Below, in pieces: positions 57,763-64,000 of a stretch of DNA of 64,000 bases. The notes below the pieces were generated by a model that did not search any database, was not told where the DNA came from, and was given only the letters and a program-made list of their open reading frames with translations. The stretch lies in the NCBI GenBank assembly GCA_014529385.2, contig CM043967.1, forward strand, positions 85,187,778 through 85,251,777, given 5' to 3'. Each line of letters opens with the position of its first letter. Within the stretch, counting starts at the first letter, position 1. The DNA is from Adiantum capillus-veneris (lineage: Eukaryota; Streptophyta; Polypodiopsida; Polypodiales; Pteridaceae). The translations under genes were made by a program, and so were the position numbers.

Positions 57763-60376
57763 ATGGTCTCCTCTCTTTCTCTGTAAATGAGGATGACTCT
57801 GGGAAGATACGGGAAGAAGCCATGACAAGCCAAGAGAGAAATAAGCAGGCGGAACCCTAAGTCCTGCAAGGAAAAGCTCGCAGAGTTGGAAATTTTTTTT
57901 CTCTCTGCAAGAAGTCGACACAAGGCTTGGGATTCTTTGAGAAGGCGACAAGAGCATGATGCTCAAGAACCTAGAGAATCCAAGGAGCGGAATGCTCGAG
58001 ATTCTTCAGAATCCAGAAAATATCCATGAACGTCAATCCAGAACTATAGCCATGAAATCCTGTCATTCCGGGAAGGATATGAAGAAGGTCTCTAGACCTA
58101 GGAACACTTCCAGTCAAGTTTGATACTTTTGACAGAAGGGAAGATGCCCCGAAAGCTACCGCTTACAGTCGACAGTTTGAAGTTGCCTTTGCATATGGCA
58201 ATTTCTGAGAAGCGTCGAAGATGAGGCATGTGATTAAACACCTCAAGGGGATTGCAAGTACTTGGTGGTATACCAAAGCTCTGCAAGGAACTTATAACAA
58301 GACTTCGATTCAATTCAAGGCTGAATTTTCCGACAAATTTTTTTCCTCTACGCTTTGAGGAAGGCATTCAAGAAGATTGGGATTGGTTTGCCCAATAGGA
58401 ACACGAGCGAGTCAAAGCAAGTAGTGGTTCACTCTTGCCAAGGTAGGTCCATTCTTGATCCTCTCTGAGGAAGGAAAGATGAACAAATTTAACGAAGGAC
58501 TTTTGCCCGAATTTTGTAAACCCATCTGCAAGATACTTTGCAGCAGATGGTGGAGTCAGCAATAAAAGCTGAAAGTGTACACCCTAGTGTACATAGAATC
58601 CAATCCCCGTAGTGGGACGGGAATCATTGAACACAGAAAGTTTGGAGTAAGGGAATTCAATCTAACTCCTGAGTTCTTGAGTAGAAGACCCTCGAACTTT
58701 AAGTGAGAGGGCAGGTTTTCAATCAAAGTTACATCTTTGAGGAAATCATAAAGTGCATTGTGCTTGTTTGCTCTTTTGCACAAGATATGGTTATGTCTAA
58801 CCTGGACTACCACTCTCGAGTGTTTATGAGAGCAGGATCAAACTGAACCATTGTTTTGTGTTCTGAGATGAATTGGTTTGCTTAACTAGCTGGAAGGTCA
58901 ACTATTGATCTGGTATATGGTAATTCTCGAACAGATTACCTGCTACTGCGGGTAGGAAATTATGAAGGAACCATTCTGAGCTTTCAAGCAAAGAAAAGCT
59001 TTCATGAAGCTTGAGTACTCTTTAAGCCCACACCCCCTACACGGTAAGGGAAGATATGGTAGTGCTTTTTGCACAAGTGAATGAACACTCTCTTTAGGAG
59101 GGAAGGAACAAGCGACGACTACGGCCTGTGCTAGAGGGATTCAAGGATTAAAATCCTAGATTATTTGATGAGCGGGTTTTGCTCTAAGATCGAGCCAAGT
59201 GATCGTCAAGTTGAGCGTCTTCGCTCTAAGGATTTTACGAAGGGAAGGTAATTTCCCAGGTTCACCGAAACTCTAACACAGCTTAAGAATTATGTACACT
59301 TTTGAGTACATGGATAACACACGAAGATGCAGACCTATGCCAAGGAACTGGACGAGAGTTTGTTATACTCTCTTGAGCGCCTTTTTGCGCGCAAGAATAT
59401 TTCGACACGAGAATCTCTATTTGAGATGTGTTTGGTAGAAGGAATTTGAGTTTCTCTACGGAGAAGAGGTTTTCCGATGGTCGTTGATCATTGAGTACGC
59501 TATGTGCCTTTACCATTACAGTAGCAACTTTTGGTTGCGGTATATGTTTCTCCATGAGAAGGTCAAGTAGCATTTACACGCTGCTGGAATAAATTCGAAC
59601 TATTATGTTCATAAGAATATAGCTCGCCAACCGTTTCAAAATGGTAAGAATTACATATGGGAGAACATCCCTAAGAATCAAAGAAGGTTCGCTCTATTGT
59701 GAACCGGGTTTGAACGTACGTTCAGAAAATGCTATGGCTAGAATCCTATCTGCCTGAGATTTTGCAAGGCGTCATTGATGCTTGCAAGGAGGAAAAGATT
59801 GGAAGGAAGTGCGCCGTGCACAAAGAATCTTCGAATTGGAACCGTCTGCCTACGTTGAGTGACAGCCCGAAACAAGAACCTTCTTTAAGGTGATCGCAAA
59901 CTTTGTTTGTGAAAGAAAGACATCGAGCTTAATGCTCTATGACTTGAGCATTCCCTATGTGGGAGGACACAAGAGGTTTAATACCCTCTAAACTAACAAC
60001 GCAGGATTCTGCGCAAGGACAGATACCTAGATTGATTTCTAGGAGGATTATTCTTCTCAGATTGAGAAGGTGGATTTGAGTTAACAGACTCTCGAATGAG
60101 GAAACGTTCGATCTGTTGGAAAGACGCGAATGATGAGTTCTTCCACGGCTCGTAAGTTTGATGATTGGTGAAGGATGTCCTCGAGGTACTAGAGGAAGGA
60201 CATGAATCGGTAAGCTAAGTATTGAATTATTAAATTTTTGAATTTTTGTTTAATTTAATTTGTAACTTCTCTTTTGAGAAAGGACTAGCTCAACTAACCA
60301 TTGAGCAAGATTTGAAATTTTCCGGTTTCTCCCCGGCAGTTCAGTTGGACCTCTACAGTTGAGGACAACTGTTTAT
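57763..60376 (+). other. Internal region of element B, mostly non-coding
   Basis: No frame above about 100 codons was seen. The only protein trace is the gag relic at about 58110-58380. No protease, reverse transcriptase, integrase or RNase H motif was noticed. Confidence 0.75.
58110..58380 (+). pseudogene. Decayed gag trace in element B
   Basis: Shifting frames read T-F-D-R-R-E-D-A, Y-S-R-Q-F-E-V-A-F-A-Y-G-N-F, then H-L-K-G-I-A-S-T-W-W and F-K-A-E-F-S-D-K-F-F. This order is typical of the Retrotrans_gag domain (F-x-G...F-x-x-x-L-x-G-x-A-x-x-W-W...F-x-x-x-F). Stops and frameshifts are present. Confidence 0.5.
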
Positions 60377-60388
60377 AAGTGAGAGGGA

Positions 60389-62395
60389 TGTTGCTAAATT
60401 GGCTTTATCTTACAGAAAAATAATTCTAAACGAATTATTGGATTTATAAGTGAGAGGGTTTTCTCGCTTGGAACAAAAGGAAAAATAATTCTAAATGAAT
60501 TATTGGAATTTTAAGTGAGAGGGTTTTTCTCACTGGATATATCCGAGTACAGAGTATTCCTGGTGCGTCATTCAAAGTAATGACGGGAGCACTGTGAACG
60601 GGAATATCTGTAAGGCCACCAAGAACGGGTACTTCCGATGCGTCACATCGGATGGGTGACAGGGAGCATCGGAAAGAAGTATCCGACCATCCGGGAACGG
60701 ACATCTCTGATGCGTCATAGGATGGGTGACATAGAGCATCGTGAAGGAGATTGTACCGTAAGTTCGGTAGGAGAGGACTAGGTGATGGGTATTCCTGATG
60801 CGTCACAAGGTGGGTGACGGGTACATCGGAAAGGGAATATCCATAGTCGGGAGGAAATTCTGAACTGTGTTAGAATTGTGCACAAGGAAAAGCAAGCACT
60901 TGAATGAAGATGGGTTTAGAGGAAACTTTGAGGAAAAACAGATGCTTTTTGAGAAAGCGGGATTGCTTTTCGGGAAAGCAGATGCTTTCCCGCGAGGAAG
61001 TTTATGTTTGCATTGCAATTGTGCGTGTGATTGCATCCAGGGACGCCTGGGAAGTGCTGTGAAAGCATTGTTTTTAACTTATAAGGTTTTATTGAGTTTT
61101 TGGGCAGGTTCAGACTATTTTTAAAATATGCCGGCCGTCCACTTAATAAGTGGGCAGCCATCTGATAAATAAGGCAACAGATCAGCCAACGTTCTCTCTC
61201 TCTCTTTTTCTGGCAGAACGGGAAAAAAAAAAAGAAAAAAAACGGCCGCGTTCTCTACGTGAGCAGCTATTCGTGCCCGTGGCTAGGAGCTATAAAAGCA
61301 TCACATGCCCTCACTCATAGGGGAGGACCAATCTTTGCAAGGAGGAGATGCTACTGCAGATTTCAGCCGTAAAGAAGACGTTGCCAGTGATGCCCATGGC
61401 TGCCCCAAGTGTACCAGATGTCGCCAAGACCTAGTGCGCGAGTTCCCTCGCGAAGAAGTGCCTACGAAGCGTGTTTCCATCGCGACAAGTTGCTGTTTTT
61501 CTCTGTTTTCAGCCCATAAACGTCGTAGACGGGGCTGATTTACGAGAAGGAACCCGAGAACACACCTCTTCTGTGTGTAGGATTGAAAGAGAGGATTTTT
61601 CTACGTAAAGATCTCTTCCGGGGAATTGCTTTTCGAGAACGGAGTTGCGTTTCGAATGTCGAGACTTTGAAGGTAACGTTTTTCATGTGTACTTCGAGAA
61701 CGGAGTTGCGTTTCGAACTTCGAGATCTTTGAGTATTTGATTGCAGGTGTACTTCCTCTTCGTGAGGGAGTAGGAGCAGAGGAAGGCATGAGCCTCTGCA
61801 GGAGAAAAGCGCTCTGAGGAACTAGAGCTAGATCAGCCCAAGGGTTTCGTACCCGAGTTTGGGAAGAAGATCCACGGATCGGAGAGAGGTAGTCTCTCAA
61901 GTTGTGATCCGGAAGTTGGGATTCCCAAGTAAGGACTTCGTGTCTGGGAAAGCAGAGTTGTTCTGCGGGAAGAGGACTCTGGAAAGAGAGTTAGAAAGAG
62001 TTGCAGGGATGTCATGCCCTGAGTCTGGAAGGTGAGATCCAGAGGCGAGAACCTTGGTTCTCAAGGATTTGGAATAAGGAACGGAAGTTCCTTGGAATAG
62101 GGTTTTGCCCTAGGAATCGGAAGCTGAGGCTTCCGGGAACCATCAAGTCTTATTCTAGAACGAACGTGGTAATACGTTCGGTTCAAGTGCTTGTATAGAC
62201 TTCTCCTCAGTAATAAACATACTATTACGAGGGGGGACCAACCCATCTTCTGGTCCCCAGTACTATGTCGATCTTCTCACTCTATCTCTCTCTCTCTCTC
62301 TTTATTTCTCTCTATATCCTCTGGCTTCAGTAATAAGTGATAAATCCTATTTATCCGAATGTATTATATATTGTTATGTGCTTCCGTTTGTGACA
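60389..62395 (+). repeat. 3' LTR of element B
   Basis: 2007 bp. It differs from the 5' LTR by scattered substitutions, a shorter A-rich tract near 61225 and a small local duplication near 61690-61725 (GAGAACGGAGTTGCGTTTCG repeated). The TATAAAA box is at 61291-61297. Confidence 0.94.
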
Positions 62396-62435
62396 CTCCC
62401 TCTACGCCATACTGTTCGGTACCAGTACCTCACTT

Positions 62436-62614
62436 AAAAGACTTTGTGTCGCTTTCGGTGCGGCCTAAAAAAGCAAGCGTTGCAGACCTTTATGAAGTTC
62501 AAGTATCGCACAACCCACACAACAGAGTGGGCCGGCGAAGAGTCCTTTCCAGGATTCTCAATGTTGTTGGCGCTCTCCCTCGACGCCATACAGTTCGGTA
62601 CCAGTACCTCACTT
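62436..62614 (+). repeat. 179-bp repeat of element A, copy 2
   Basis: This intact copy ends CAGTACCTCACTT, followed by the polypurine tract of element A. Confidence 0.9.
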
Positions 62615-62628
62615 TGAAAAGGAGGGGA

Positions 62629-63232
62629 TGTCACGTGACACATCCAACCCTATGTGTCCGTGGACAAGCTACAGCACGACAAGAGTCCAATCAGTCCAGA
62701 TTTAGGAGTGTTCTGGCACTTTTGTGAGTCTGTTCGTAGACCGTGCATGCCCAGGCACTTAGAGTAGATGCATATCCTTCGGTTGCACACAACATGATCA
62801 TAAGCATTTCCATCAGAATCCTTCAGGGGAATTTTCCAGTGCATTTAACCTATTTTCCTTATTTTTGACATTTTTCACTTATTTATTAAGTGACTTTTGT
62901 TGGGTATTGAGTAGGGCAAATTGGGTAAGATAATATATAAGCAAACCTAGGCTAGCACTATTTGGCAGAAGAGCAAGGAGAACACAGGCCAAGGGCAGCA
63001 GGTTCCCCCTCTCTCTCTCAAGCAAGACTCCCCCTTTATTGGTGTCATATTCTCTTCTCTATCTTTAACTCTCATGCACTTCCATTCACAGTGTCCATTC
63101 ATTTTGTTTGTGTCCATTGCACTCTCTCATTAAGAACTGAAGGCTCTCCCTTCCATAAGTAAAAGGAACCTTGAGCACAGTTCGGAGCACTCATCTTGAG
63201 CAAATTCAACATTCATTCCGTTGCACCTTACA
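62629..63232 (+). repeat. 3' LTR of element A
   Basis: 604 bp and uninterrupted. It shows the empty target site into which element C inserted in the 5' LTR. Confidence 0.93.
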
Positions 63233-63309
63233 TGTGTTCTCTGTTCTTCTCAATCCTTTGTGTGAAATTAACAGGTAATTGAATTAGTATTGCTGTCACG
63301 GGGACAAAC

Positions 63310-63500
63310 TGTAAGGTGCAGCGGAATGAATGTTGTACTTTTCTCAAGATGAGTGATCCAAACTGTGCTCAAGGTTCCTTTTGTTCTTATGTTCTTAATG
63401 AGAGTGCAATGAACACAAACAAAGTGAATGGACACTGTGCATGAAAGTGCATGAGACTGAGAGGTAGAGAGAGGAGATTACGACACTAGAGACGTTGGTA
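63310..63500 (-). repeat. Inverted partial LTR of the element A family
   Basis: Starts TGTAAGGTGCAGCGGAATG, the reverse complement of the element A LTR end, and continues in that orientation with substitutions and a deletion to about 63500. It lies only 77 bp from the element A 3' LTR and forms an inverted repeat with it. Confidence 0.85.
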
Positions 63501-64000
63501 AACCCTCCACCGAAGGCCCCACTCTCTATGGCGAGAGCGGTCTACTTATGATTTCACCAATCTCTACAATGCTTGGACTTGCCGACGATGTCGACGACGA
63601 TGAGAATGACGACGAGACGGGCTGAAATTTGAGAATGCTAAGGCCTGAAATCTGCAAATCTTTATCTGCTGAATTCTGACTCTATGTCGATGACGACGAT
63701 GCAACGACGCGTTGAAAACGCAGATGCTGAAATCTGCGTGTTCCGGGCTGAAATTGCAAACTTCGATGGATCCCACCATGCGGCTAGGAACTGCTGCGGG
63801 AAAGTGAGATCTGCGAGGTTCGGGACTTGTTCTGCAGGTTCTAACTGTTGAAAACTAAAAACACTGAGCCTAGGGCTGATTCCGTTGCGAAGATGTGAAA
63901 AAACGCTGAGGTTGATCTGCAAACCAAAAACGCTAGGGCTGAATTCTGCTGTCTGGAGAAATCTGCTATGGATTTGCTGATGCAACTGCTAACGCTAGGG
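63501..64000. other. Unassigned sequence at the right edge, still in the RKP intron
   Basis: It is rich in GACGA and GCTGAAATCTGC-like short repeats. Minus-strand frames (63564-63779 and 63662-63985) follow these repeats and are not recognised. No RKP exon was seen. Confidence 0.5.

Larger units (their letters stand above)
55751..62395 (+). mobile_element. Element B: LARD-like non-autonomous LTR element inside element A
   Basis: A perfect CTCCC target-site duplication is present (55746-55750 and 62396-62400). The LTRs are 1999 bp (55751-57749) and 2007 bp (60389-62395). The primer site TGGTATCAGAGC is at 57751-57762, and polypurine tract AAGTGAGAGGGA is at 60377-60388. The 2.6-kb internal region has only a decayed gag trace. 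Long LTRs with a non-coding centre are the definition of a large retrotransposon derivative (LARD). Confidence 0.93.
49077..63232 (+). mobile_element. Element A: non-autonomous LTR element, host of a two-element nest
   Basis: The LTRs start TGTCACGTGACACATCC and end GCACCTTACA. The 5' LTR is split (49077-49138 plus 53239-53788, 612 bp) and the 3' LTR is 62629-63232 (604 bp). The primer site TGGTATCAGAGC is at 53790-53801, and the polypurine tract GGAGGGGA precedes the 3' LTR. The flanks TGTCT (49072-49076) and TGTGT (63233-63237) are a 5-bp target-site duplication with one mismatch. Without the insertions, the internal region is only about 2.2 kb. It contains a gag-like frame but no protease, reverse transcriptase or integrase. 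Confidence 0.9.

Overview
The window looks like nuclear DNA of a land plant with a large, retrotransposon-rich genome. The evidence is one recognisable host gene, the 5' part of an RKP/KPC1-type SPRY-domain E3 ubiquitin ligase; Ty1/copia-type and probable Ty3/gypsy-type LTR elements primed by initiator-Met tRNA (TGGTATCAGAGC-type primer sites); and CCCTAA(A) telomere-like repeats. The species cannot be fixed from the sequence. No rRNA, tRNA, CRISPR or bacterial features were seen.

Layout. 1-34 kb is non-genic and is filled by one copia family, called Copia-A here. It has 227-bp LTRs that start TGTTACCATATAC and end CCAACA. There are four large copies (3106-8197 +, 13988-19094 -, 21059-25062 + truncated, 28960-34108 -) and one 3' relic (9614-10175 +). 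All are broken by frameshifts, stops or deletions, and some have lost catalytic residues. Target-site duplications (TSDs) fix the ends of three copies. Copy 2 carries an 85-bp duplicated LTR tail that points to nested insertion plus LTR recombination. Copy 3 is interrupted by a 752-bp solo LTR from another family. Between the copies lie older repeats: a diverged reverse-transcriptase relic at the left edge, a two-level tandem repeat (1.48-2.96 kb), a recurring GATCA hairpin, and four copies of a TATA plus GTGAGGG/CCCTCAC motif.

35.3-40.8 kb is a second copia family (Copia-B), almost intact: one frame of 1326 codons with only three in-frame stops. A third copia family is left as an RNase H relic with a candidate LTR at 42.3-43.1 kb. 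A 230-bp direct duplication at 44.2-44.7 kb sits just upstream of the host gene.

The host gene (RKP-like) starts at about 45.3 kb. Two coding exons (to 46919 and 47042-47890) give the N-terminal two thirds, including the SPRY domain. The C-terminal RING part is not in the window, so the second intron runs at least 16 kb to the right edge. That intron holds a clean three-element nest. Element A (49077-63232) received element C (49139-53233, gag plus protease only) in its 5' LTR and element B (55751-62395, 2-kb LTRs with a decayed gag) in its internal region. None of the three encodes recognisable reverse transcriptase or integrase, so the nest consists of non-autonomous elements.
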